This document shows, in pieces, positions 56,851-64,000 of a DNA stretch of 64,000 bases. Below the pieces are notes generated by a model, which was not told the DNA's origin, did no database searches, and saw only the letters and a program-made list of their open reading frames with translations. Location of the stretch: NCBI GenBank assembly GCA_963803875.1, contig CAWDOA010000009.1:1-64000 (forward strand). Reading direction: 5' to 3'. A program made the position numbers and the translations under genes. The first letter of the stretch is position 1. Every line of letters starts with the position of its first letter. The DNA comes from JABDIY01 sp963803875 (GTDB lineage Bacteria > Actinomycetota > Acidimicrobiia > Acidimicrobiales > SZUA-35).

Positions 56851-57531
56851 GTGATCAAGCTCGAGAACGTCACAAAGGAATACAAGGGCTCGTCCGTCGC
56901 GCTCAGGGATGCCTCTGCTGAGATCAGCAAAGGCGAATTTGTCTTCCTTGTCGGCCCCTCGGGGTCAGGAAAGTCCACGTTTCTGCGACTGCTCAACAAA
57001 CAGGAGGTGGCTGACAGCGGACGGGTGCTGGTGAACGGGAAGGACGTTGGTGAACTACACCCATGGAAGGTGCCCCTCCTACGACGCCAGATCGGCTGTG
57101 TGTTTCAGGACTTCAAACTGCTCCCATCCCGCACGGTGGGGGAGAACGTGAGCTTCGCCCTCGAGGTGATCGGTAAGCCCAAGCACATCATCGAAACCCA
57201 GGTGCCAGCGATCTGTGAGCTGGTCGGACTCGGTGACAAGATCGACAAGTATCCGCACCAGCTTTCTGGAGGCGAGCAACAGCGAGTGAGTATCGCCAGG
57301 GCCTTCGTGAACCGTCCGGTGATCCTTCTGGCTGATGAGCCCACTGGAAACCTCGACCCCCAGACCGCCAACGGGATCATGTGGCTGCTCGACCGCATCA
57401 ATCGGTCAGCCAACACCACTGTGGTCATGGCCACGCATGACCGTGGCATCGTCGACACGATGCGTCGACGTGTGATCGAACTCTCACACGGCTCGATCGT
57501 GCGCGATCAAAGCCGCGGCGTCTACGACTGA
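56851..57531 (+). CDS. ftsE: Cell division ATP-binding protein FtsE
   Basis: The 226-residue ABC ATPase has Walker A VGPSGSGKST, the Q-loop GCVFQDFKLLPSRTV, the signature LSGGEQQRVSIARAF and Walker B ILLADEPTGNLDP. With FtsX it activates peptidoglycan hydrolases at the septum. GTG start; ftsX follows after 14 bases, the standard operon. Confidence 0.98.
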   Translation: MIKLENVTKEYKGSSVALRDASAEISKGEFVFLVGPSGSGKSTFLRLLNKQEVADSGRVLVNGKDVGELHPWKVPLLRRQIGCVFQDFKLLPSRTVGENVSFALEVIGKPKHIIETQVPAICELVGLGDKIDKYPHQLSGGEQQRVSIARAFVNRPVILLADEPTGNLDPQTANGIMWLLDRINRSANTTVVMATHDRGIVDTMRRRVIELSHGSIVRDQSRGVYD

Positions 57532-57545
57532 GCAGGAGACAGCAC

Positions 57546-58439
57546 ATGGCCGTTCGGGTCGACTACATCGTCAAAGAAACCGCCTACAACATCATTCGCA
57601 ACCCCTCATTGAGCATCGCAACGGTGCTCACGGTCGCTGTGTCACTGTCCCTCTTGGGCGCGGCATTGGTTATACAGCAGGGTGTCTCTGGGCTTCAGAC
57701 CCGGTTCAAAGACGATGTTGAATTCATCATCTGGATCAACAACGATGCAAGCGAAGAACAGGTCGCCTCGGTCCAGCGAGCTCTCGACGATTCACCGGTG
57801 GTGAAGACCAGTACCTTCATCAATCGAGCCCAAACCTTCGCCGAGTTCGAGGAGTACTTTGCCGAGTCACCCGAGGTGTTGGCGGCGGTCACACCCGAGG
57901 ATCTTCCCACCTCGTTCCGGGTTGTGCCTGTGAATCCCGAACTCAGTGTGGTGGAACAACTCGGACGCCAATTCACCCCGCTTCCCGGGGTACGCCAGGT
58001 CGATTTCGCCGGCGATTACATCCGCCGCCTCAATCAATTCTCGTCGGCGGCCAGCATCACAATGACCGTGGCTGCACTGGCCAGTGGGTTGGCATCTAGT
58101 CTGCTGATGTACAACACGATTCGAACCGCTCTTTTCGCTCGACGGCGCGAGGTGGAAGTCATGCGTCTGGTGGGCGCAACCAACTGGTTCATTCGGATTC
58201 CGTTCATGTTGGAAGGGTTACTCCAGGGGCTTGTGGGCGCCGCGTTCAGCGCCGGAGCCGTGCTCGCCCTGAACGGTGTCGTGGGCGATGCGGTGCGTGA
58301 CGCTGACTTCCGACTGTTCGATTCCTTCGCCCTGAACAATGGCCAGCTGTGGATCATCACGATGGTGCTGCTGGCCTCTGGTGCGCTGATCGGAGCGGTG
58401 GGCTCGGGTGTTGCTGTCAGCCGCTACCTCGACGCCTAA
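57546..58439 (+). CDS. ftsX: Cell division permease FtsX
   Basis: The 297-residue product has one N-terminal helix (LSIATVLTVAVSLSLLGAAL), a large extracytoplasmic domain (about 45-170, VEFIIWINNDASEEQ ... FAGDYIRRLNQF) and three C-terminal helices with RREVEVMRLVGATNWFIRIP, the MacB/FtsX signature. It works with FtsE. A peptidoglycan hydrolase gene that often follows is absent here. Confidence 0.97.
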   Translation: MAVRVDYIVKETAYNIIRNPSLSIATVLTVAVSLSLLGAALVIQQGVSGLQTRFKDDVEFIIWINNDASEEQVASVQRALDDSPVVKTSTFINRAQTFAEFEEYFAESPEVLAAVTPEDLPTSFRVVPVNPELSVVEQLGRQFTPLPGVRQVDFAGDYIRRLNQFSSAASITMTVAALASGLASSLLMYNTIRTALFARRREVEVMRLVGATNWFIRIPFMLEGLLQGLVGAAFSAGAVLALNGVVGDAVRDADFRLFDSFALNNGQLWIITMVLLASGALIGAVGSGVAVSRYLDA

Positions 58440-58500
58440 GTTGGCCAGATTCCTGTCCACAGCCACATGTTTGGCAGACGCGGTGGGCTAGACATCGGGG

Positions 58501-59335
58501 ATGACCCTCACCGTTGATGTCACCGACCACGTCGCAACGATCACGTTGAACCGACCTGACACGTTGAACGCATTCAACGTGCAGATGATGCGTGACATGA
58601 TCACAGCTCTGGATCGAACCGATGATGACGACGATGTGCGGGCCGTGATCGTCACCGGTGCAGGCCGCGCATTCTGCGCCGGAGCGGATCTTGAAGGTGG
58701 CGGCGACACGTTCGACCATGGCTCGGACTCCGGACCGGGTTCGTCGTGACGGAGGCGGAATCCTCACCCTCCGGATCTTCGAGTCAACCAAGCCAATCAT
58801 CGCCGCCATCAACGGCCCGGCGGTCGGCGTCGGAATCACCATGACGCTCCCGATGGACATCCGCCTAGCCTCGGACCGGGCAAAGATCGGATTCGTCTTC
58901 ACCAAGCGGGGCATTGTGCCCGAAGCCGCCAGTTCGTGGTTCTTGCCCCGTCTGGTTGGGATGCCAACGGCCCTTGAATGGTGCTACAGCGGACGGGTCA
59001 TGGACGCAGACGACGCCGCTGCCGGTGGGTTGTTGCGCGTGGTGCCCCACGATGAGCTTCTGGGGCGAGCCCGAGCGTTGGCCTCGGAGATATCCCAGAA
59101 CGCCCCGGTTTCAGTGGCGCTCACCCGGCGAATGTTGTGGCAGGGCCTCACCTTCGACCATCCAATGGAAGCCCATCGCACGGATAGCAGAGCGATAGCG
59201 GCTCTCGGACGAAGTGCGGACGCGAAAGAGGGCGTCATGAGTTTCCTCGAGAAACGAAAGCCGGCCTGGACGAATCGGCCGAGCAGCGACACTCCCGACG
59301 TATTCCCCCAGGATGTTGCTCGCACGTTCAGCTGA
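58501..59335 (+). CDS. Enoyl-CoA hydratase/isomerase, frameshifted
   Basis: A crotonase-fold protein. The first frame gives ATITLNRPDTLNAFN and VIVTGAGRAFCAGADLEGGG, then meets TGA at 58749. The second frame carries GGGILTLRIFESTKPIIAAI, NGPAVGVGITMTLPMDIRLA, FVFTKRGIVPEAASSWFLPR to the end at 59335. One surplus base near 58735-58747 joins them. The oxyanion-hole and active-site segments (the Glu in GIVPEAASS) are preserved. It hydrates enoyl-CoA in fatty-acid or amino-acid breakdown. Convergent with the methyltransferase gene (8-base overlap). Confidence 0.88.
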
Positions 59336-59963
59336 CCGTTGAGCTCACGCGGTCTGCCCATACAGCGAACAGTGGATCACGTCCCGATGTCGGCACTTCG
59401 ACCCCGGATGGTTCACCCCATCCCGCCGAAAGCGAGAAATAGCCAGCCACGATCCCAATCCGCTGCTCGTCACTGGCTGCCAGCCAACCTCTGATCGCCT
59501 TGGTTGGAAAGAGCCGATTGGAGAAACACACAACTGCGCGCCCTCCTGGTCTCAGAACTCGACCGATCTCATCGAACACCTCCAGCGGGTGTTGCAGATA
59601 GTCGACCGACACCGCACAAACGATCCCATCGAAGACTCGTCCGCGAAACGGCAGGCTCGGATGTGCGTTGAGATCGGCGACCACGCCGCCGCAGGCTTGG
59701 ATGTTTTGAGCGAGTTCGACCGGGTTCATCCCGTGGACCACCAAACGTTTGGGTTGGCAGGTGAAGTGGGAGATCCAGCTCCCCATGAGATCCAGAACAT
59801 CGCCCTCGATCGAGAGTTGCTCATAGAGCGACCCAATAGCTGCTCGTGCGCCATCGTCGATATGGGCGACGATCCGAGGCTGTGTGTAGAACCAGCGATC
59901 ATTGGTTGGATCCTGGCGGTGGAAGAAGTTCGACGGGAAATGGGCGTAGCGAGCGTCGTTCAT
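59328..59963 (-). CDS. SAM-dependent methyltransferase-like protein
   Basis: The 211-residue product has the class I methyltransferase pattern: VLDLMGSWISHFTCQPK (motif I, unusual MGSW instead of GxGxG), LVVHGMNPVELAQNIQACGG, FDGIVCAVSVDYLQHPLEVF and EIGRVLRPGGRAVVCFSNRL. Substrate unknown. ATG 59963 overlaps the MFS stop (ATGA); a longer in-frame start would lie inside the MFS gene. The weak SAM loop leaves some doubt about activity. Confidence 0.8.
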   Translation of the reverse strand: MNDARYAHFPSNFFHRQDPTNDRWFYTQPRIVAHIDDGARAAIGSLYEQLSIEGDVLDLMGSWISHFTCQPKRLVVHGMNPVELAQNIQACGGVVADLNAHPSLPFRGRVFDGIVCAVSVDYLQHPLEVFDEIGRVLRPGGRAVVCFSNRLFPTKAIRGWLAASDEQRIGIVAGYFSLSAGWGEPSGVEVPTSGRDPLFAVWADRVSSTVS

Positions 59964-61135
59964 GCGGGCTTGGGCTGATGGCTGCGCATGGTGAGTTGCA
60001 GGGCGACGATGGTTGCGGTCGCCGTGACCAACCAAAGGGCGAGGTTGAGCGAGGCGCCCGGGCGATGAAGGTGATGACCACCGGCATCGCCATTCCCACG
60101 TACGCAGCGAAGTAGAAGGTTGCATTCAGCGCCCCACGATTGCTTGGGTCGGCTATCGACTCGGTGATTGCCAAGCCAGCGGTCAGAATGGTGCCCGACG
60201 CTGCCCCGAGCGCAATTGCGGCAATCGGAATCAGCTGCCAAATATCGGTCACAAAGGCCGTGGTTCCCAGCACATAACCGACTACACCGACCCACATTCC
60301 GATCTTCAGGCCGGCTGTCGACGTTGCAGCTCGTTTGAGCAACGGTCGTGAAAGGAGGGCCGCTAGTGCGGTAGTCGTGCCCGTTATGCCCGCCACGAGC
60401 ACGTCGTTGCTGCCACCGATCGCGTCACGCAGGATCACCGGGAATAGAGCAAAGCTGGTGGAGGGGAAGCCAAAGACCCACAGGGCCGCGGGCGCAAGCG
60501 TGGTGAGGAAACCTGCGGGCCGACGCCGGCACTCCGAGTTGGGGGCGCAGCGAAACAGCTCGATCTGGACTCTTGGTTTCGGGAAGATTCCACATCCCCA
60601 GCAGCACTAGTGCCGTGGCTCCGGCGTGCAGCACATAGGGCACGATCAGAGGCGAGGGTCCGACACGTTCATAGAGCGCCGACGTGATCGGTCCGAAACC
60701 GAACCCGATGTACACCATCACCGTGGTGACACCGGCAATGTGTAAACGATCTCGGTTGTCCAGCGGTTTGCTGTTCAGTTCGGTTAGCCAGGCGGTGCCG
60801 ACCGAGAGCACAGCGCCGCTTACAGCCCCGAGCAGAAGTCGGCCGGCGAATAGCAGTGCGAGGGAGTCACGACCGAAAATCAGGACGATGGAGGCCACCG
60901 CCGATGCAGCTGTGAACGGCAGGATCAGCGGACGGCGCCCGAACCGATCCGAAAGCCTGCCGGCGAACAGAAGGGACACGAGGATCCCACCCACGTAGAC
61001 GGTGAAAATCCCTGTTGCACCAAGATCAGAAAGACCCAGGCGATCCTGATACCGAAGGATCAGTGGCGTGCTCACGTTGGTGCCCCATGCCACAACGAAC
61101 AAACCGGCAGCAAGAATCTTCTGCTGCCGGTTCAT
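59960..61135 (-). CDS. MFS transporter, two frameshifts
   Basis: A 12-helix MFS-type exporter: start MNRQQKILAAGLFVVAW, loop GRLSDRFGRRPLIL, MYIGFGFGP-like segment and WNLPETKSPD in the middle. Three reading frames must be joined: the first to about 60515-60530, a second with PAGFLTTLAPAALWVFGFPS through ILRDAIGGSNDVLVAGITGT, and a third from about 60060 giving GASLNLALWLVTATATIVAL and the stop at 59960. Both breaks fall in GC-rich runs. Substrate unknown. Upstream of and coupled to the methyltransferase. Confidence 0.82.
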
Positions 61136-61157
61136 CGATTCGAGTCTGAAACCCAAT

Positions 61158-61191
61158 GGGGTCTGACCCCGTCATCGACTGGGTCAGACCC
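61158..61191. terminator. GGGTCTGACCC hairpin between the BI-1 and MFS genes
   Basis: GGGTCTGACCC (61159-61169) and GGGTCAGACCC (61181-61191) form an 11-bp inverted repeat with an 11-base loop; the left arm is also near-self-complementary. It lies after the stop of the leftward BI-1 gene and before the MFS start. It resembles the prfB-potD hairpin. Confidence 0.72.
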
Positions 61192-61217
61192 ATCGAGGGT
61201 CGTTGGGAGCGGTGTTG

Positions 61218-61931
61218 CTAGCGACGCATCTGTGCCAGTAGCCGAACGACGTAGTAGAACATCGTCATGAGCGAGCTGAACAACCCCAGGGCTGCGGCGA
61301 CGTGAGCCCAAGCAGGGAATTGACGGACCACTTTCTGGGTCTGATACAGGATGCTCACACCTGACAAGGCGATCATTCCGACGCTGAACCATATGCCGAG
61401 GCTCAGCCCGAACAGCAGGGCGGCAACGATCAGCCCGAGGGCAACGAAGCCTCCCCACATGACCATGGGCCGAAGGAACGAAAGGTCCTTGCTCGTCGTC
61501 ATGCCGATGACCGTGAGCCCAGCAAATCCAACAAGGGTGATGCCGGCCGCTTGCACCAGAATGCCGCTTCCGCCGTCGCTGTCGGCGACGAGCTTGAGTA
61601 GCGGAGCGAAGACCAGTGAATAGATAGCAGCCTGTCCGAACAAGCCCGCGTATTGAAGATTGGGATTGTCGACCCGCAAAGCAGCGTTGGCGCTCATCGT
61701 CCCACCGAGCCACATGAGGCCGATGAGGAGCAGCCACAGCAGGTTCGATCCGCCGAAGGTGTCCAACATGAAGTCGGCGACACCGGTGACGAAAAGGACT
61801 GCCTCGAACACGACGAATGCGAGTACGGCCAGCGCAACGTGCTGGTAGACCCTCACCAAGAACGCTGAACGAGTCGCCTCGTCGGTGTTCGCTGCTGGGA
61901 TGTACTGAGTAGTGGACTGGGCAAAAGCCAT
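61218..61931 (-). CDS. Bax inhibitor-1 (YccA/YbhL) family membrane protein
   Basis: The 237-residue product has seven helices with TRSAFLVRVYQHVALAVLAF, FAPLLKLVADSDGGSG, GMTTSKDLSFLRPMVM and ALSGVSILYQTQKVVRQFP, the BI-1 pattern; the final loop carries the conserved acidic/charged site in part. The family forms pH-sensitive calcium leaks and can modulate FtsH. AGGAGG precedes the ATG. Confidence 0.93.
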   Translation of the reverse strand: MAFAQSTTQYIPAANTDEATRSAFLVRVYQHVALAVLAFVVFEAVLFVTGVADFMLDTFGGSNLLWLLLIGLMWLGGTMSANAALRVDNPNLQYAGLFGQAAIYSLVFAPLLKLVADSDGGSGILVQAAGITLVGFAGLTVIGMTTSKDLSFLRPMVMWGGFVALGLIVAALLFGLSLGIWFSVGMIALSGVSILYQTQKVVRQFPAWAHVAAALGLFSSLMTMFYYVVRLLAQMRR

Positions 61932-62082
61932 GCGTGGGCAACCTCCTGGATGCTGACTGACGTCTAGTATCTCACGTTTTTGGGCCCAAGAAGGTTCCGG
62001 GCGGTGGTGAAACCTGACCAGCTACCGCCGATGCAGTGCAGGTAGAATGGTTAAAGCTGTTTGACAACTTCATCCAGTACAT

Positions 62083-62454
62083 GGGGCTGATCGGTTTCGA
62101 CGTCGAGACCAGAAGCTGTTTGTGCGACCCGAGTTGCTCAGACTCGTGAAACGGGGCTTTTTGAAGACGGCAACAAAACCGACTTCGCTCTTGCCGCCTA
62201 ATTTTTTAGGTAGTACAGAGGAAAACTGCGAGCCGCGAGGCCACGCAGGGCCTGACCACTACAGCCCGGTAACAGAAGTAGTGGTGGACGGTGGGAGAGA
62301 CCACTGACGGACAGGGAAAGACTTCTGACACCGAGGAAAGACTCGGCGGTGAACTAACCCGGTAGATGGACAGCCGTAAGTCCGAACCACGGGAATGGTC
62401 GTAGCAGAAGCAGTACCTGCTCGGCGGACGGGGGTTCGATTCCCCCCAGCTCCA
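62083..62454 (+). ncRNA. ssrA: Transfer-messenger RNA (tmRNA)
   Basis: The 5' end GGGGCTGATCGGTTTCGACG pairs with the 3' CAGCTCC (62447-62453). The T-arm GGGGGTTCGATTCCCCCC is present and no CCA is encoded. The tag frame begins about 62169 and reads GNKTDFALAA-stop (TAA at 62199-62201), the FALAA end common in Actinomycetota. With SmpB, encoded just downstream on the other strand, it rescues stalled ribosomes. A -10-like TAGAAT at 62043-62048 is a possible promoter element. Confidence 0.95.
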
Positions 62455-62880
62455 CGTAGTGTCCCCTTCAGGGGGAGCGTTCCACGCACGGTTCCGTTGT
62501 CGTCGCTCGTTCCTGCGTGCCCACGTTCACACTCGCTGGTCGCCCGCATCGTGGTCCCTCCAGAACTCGACTGGCATCGGCGCACTGTCCACGTTCTCAC
62601 TCGGGCTGGCTGGCCCGTCGCTTGACGGACCGAGCTTCGGGCAGGCGCGAACCGGTTAGCACAACCGGCGGCCTCTTGCCTCGCCTCGGCCACTTGGGTC
62701 ACGCGTTCTTCGGCATGGCCGCCCTCGCTTCACACTCGGGCCTTCGGGTCGGCCGGAGATCTGTCCCTCCGGGGGCCTCGCCTCGCCTTCGGCCCTTTGG
62801 GTCCAGGGCTGCCAGCGGCGGTCCCCCTCTTGAGAGGGTTCACCGGAGGCTCGGAGCGCTCGTGTCTTCAAGCGCGATGT
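62455..62880. repeat. Spacer repeat region between tmRNA and smpB
   Basis: 426 bases with no protein-like frame. It contains CCCTCCGGGGGCCT at about 62765 and a diverged hairpin-bearing stretch CGCTTCACACTCGGG at 62726 followed by CCTTCGGGTCGGCCGG, homologous to the ahcY repeat (CGCTTCACGAACCCGG ... TTCGGGTCGCTCCGG). Further GC-rich segments look like older copies. Confidence 0.65.
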
Positions 62881-63345
62881 CTAGTGCCGGCTGCGCTCGG
62901 CCAACTCTCTGCGAGCCTCGCGGTCGGCGTCGCGTTTGGCGATGATCTGGCGCTTGTCGACGGTTTTGCGACCCTTGCCGAGGCCGAGCTCCAGCTTCAC
63001 TCGGCCGTCCTTGAAATAGAGCGCCATCGGCACCAGCACCCCTTGGTCCTGATTGACCTTGGAGGACAGGCGGACCAACTCGTGCTTGTGCATCAGCAGT
63101 TTGCGGCGACGCGCCCGGTCGAGCACCACATGAGTCCCTGCCCGGGAATATGGCGCAATGTGTAGGCCCACCAAGAACAGCTCGTTGTCCTCGAAACGGG
63201 CGTAGGCATCGTTGAGTTTGACGTTGGATTCCCGAATCGCCTTCACCTCGGCGCCAGCAAGCACGATGCCTGCTTCGAAGGTTTCAGTGATCTCGAAATC
63301 CAACCGGGCTTTTCGATTCGTCGTGATCATTTTGATCTTGGCCAT
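62881..63345 (-). CDS. smpB: SsrA-binding protein SmpB
   Basis: The 154-residue beta-barrel RNA-binding protein has NRKARLDFEITETFEAGIVL, GAEVKAIRESNVKLNDAYAR, LHIAPYSRAGTH and a basic C-tail (GKGRKTVDKRQIIAKRDADR) that enters the ribosome. It partners tmRNA. The N-terminus is shorter than usual. Leftward, 18 bases after the next oxidoreductase gene. Confidence 0.97.
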   Translation of the reverse strand: MAKIKMITTNRKARLDFEITETFEAGIVLAGAEVKAIRESNVKLNDAYARFEDNELFLVGLHIAPYSRAGTHVVLDRARRRKLLMHKHELVRLSSKVNQDQGVLVPMALYFKDGRVKLELGLGKGRKTVDKRQIIAKRDADREARRELAERSRH

Positions 63346-63364
63346 GGCAACCCCACGGTAGCGG

Positions 63365-64000
63365 TCAATGGCCGACCAGGACTTCGGTTACGTCGGCCAC
63401 AAGGGTCACACGGCGGCGACTGCCCTGGCCACTTCGCCCCATTTCTCCAAGCGCGTCGGGGTTTGTTCTCAGTTCCTCGTCGAGCAGGTACAGGGCCACT
63501 CGTTGAGCGCACGAGCCGTACCGTTGGAGTAGCAGGTCGGCCATGTCGTCCCAGGGTGCTACGACGGCAAAGTGCTCGAGCATTTCGTCGGTTATCAGAG
63601 CCTCCATCTTTCCGAGATCGCCCGCTTTCATTGCCAATCGAAGCGCTGTCGTAGTTCCCTCGAATCCGAGATCGTCGAACTGAAACGAGTAGTTGGGAGT
63701 GGTGCCATAAAAGGCGATCTGCTGTTTGGCTCTGGCCACCATCGGCGCCCGTTCCTCCGGCGTGTCTCCGCCAACCGCAAACACCGGAACGATCAGGTCC
63801 TTACCAGCGGCCGCCGGGATCAGTCGCCGCTCGAGATACTGCGTGCTGTGCAGCGGGTGGACGTGGATTCCATCGGCAACATCCGCTGCGGTGCGAACCA
63901 TCAGAGGCCCCACTGCTGAGATATCGACCTTCATCGGATGATCGTGGCGAGGAGGGGACCAGTCGGGTGGAAGCAGTGACAGGTTGTAGAACTCGCCCTC
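63365..64000 (-). CDS. Luciferase-like (LLM) F420-type oxidoreductase, 5' end outside window
   Basis: The frame is open to the window edge, so about 211 C-terminal residues are seen. EGEFYNLSLLPPDWSP, then ISAVGPLMVRTAADVADGIH and VHPLHSTQYLERRLIPA, VPVFAVGGDTPEERAPM and a C-terminal helical part match the TIGR03617-type LLM family, many of which use F420. The cofD gene in the same window fits. An internal ATG at 63934 would be a false start. Substrate unknown. Confidence 0.82.
   Translation of the reverse strand, partial: EGEFYNLSLLPPDWSPPRHDHPMKVDISAVGPLMVRTAADVADGIHVHPLHSTQYLERRLIPAAAGKDLIVPVFAVGGDTPEERAPMVARAKQQIAFYGTTPNYSFQFDDLGFEGTTTALRLAMKAGDLGKMEALITDEMLEHFAVVAPWDDMADLLLQRYGSCAQRVALYLLDEELRTNPDALGEMGRSGQGSRRRVTLVADVTEVLVGH

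Noticed and set aside
62400..62460. Separate tRNA gene (GGTTCGATTCC-like T-arm)
   Set aside because: The T-arm and acceptor belong to the 3' end of the tmRNA; no anticodon arm is next to it.

Overview
The window is GC-rich, densely coded bacterial DNA, most likely from an Actinomycetota of class Acidimicrobiia. The class is inferred from gene content and order; no rRNA gene is present. Supporting signs are CofD (coenzyme F420 synthesis) with an F420-type luciferase-like oxidoreductase, an actinobacterial-type DapD, a DUF5719 protein, AbiEi/DUF559 proteins, an unfused prfB without programmed frameshift, a tmRNA tag ending FALAA, and the order cofD ... manB - manA - Trm112 - PGI/PMI - ahcY, which resembles the mycobacterial and streptomycete cofD-to-ahcY neighbourhood. 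No prophage, insertion sequence, CRISPR array, tRNA or rRNA was found.

Layout. 1-5.9 kb: the end of a VC0807-like membrane protein, a glycerophosphodiesterase-like gene overlapping a PAP2-type gene on the opposite strand, a Ca2+-type P-type ATPase and an alpha/alpha-toroid protein. 6.2-13 kb: a three-domain ArsC-like/PhoU fusion, a membrane zinc-ribbon protein, and a group 3b-type [NiFe] hydrogenase operon (beta, gamma, small, large subunits, maturation protease). 13-19.1 kb: a chagasin-like lipoprotein, dapD, cofD, a DUF3179 lipoprotein and an AbiEi/DUF559 gene flanked by imperfect direct repeats. 19.1-37.7 kb: envelope sugar metabolism: gmd and rmd (GDP-rhamnose), a 1110-residue glycosyltransferase/membrane protein with DUF5719 and thioredoxin-like partners, ftsH, a CPBP protease, a 940-residue membrane protein, a GtrA-GT2 fusion, manB, manA, Trm112 and PGI/PMI. 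37.7-46 kb: ahcY followed by a 124-bp tandem repeat, a MauE-like protein with a tiny lipoprotein, comF, an output-less response regulator, secA and prfB. 46.3-56.4 kb: a nine-gene polyamine uptake/catabolism operon with a divergent FAD oxidase. 56.8-64 kb: ftsEX, enoyl-CoA hydratase, methyltransferase, MFS transporter, Bax-inhibitor-1 protein, tmRNA, smpB and a partial F420-type oxidoreductase.

The genes fit a free-living heterotroph that scavenges polyamines, may oxidise or evolve H2 with NAD(P), and builds a mannose/rhamnose-derived glycan. Mannose-6-phosphate to mannose-1-phosphate to GDP-mannose (the GDP-mannose pyrophosphorylase is not in this window) to GDP-rhamnose can largely be traced here, with several candidate glycosyltransferases.

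Two cross-cutting observations matter. First, five otherwise intact genes, including the normally essential dapD, carry six single-base frameshifts, which points to sequence errors rather than decay. Second, several spacers carry members of a dispersed repeat family with a CCCTCCGGGGGCC start and a small conserved hairpin, and some carry GGGTCTGACCC-type hairpins.
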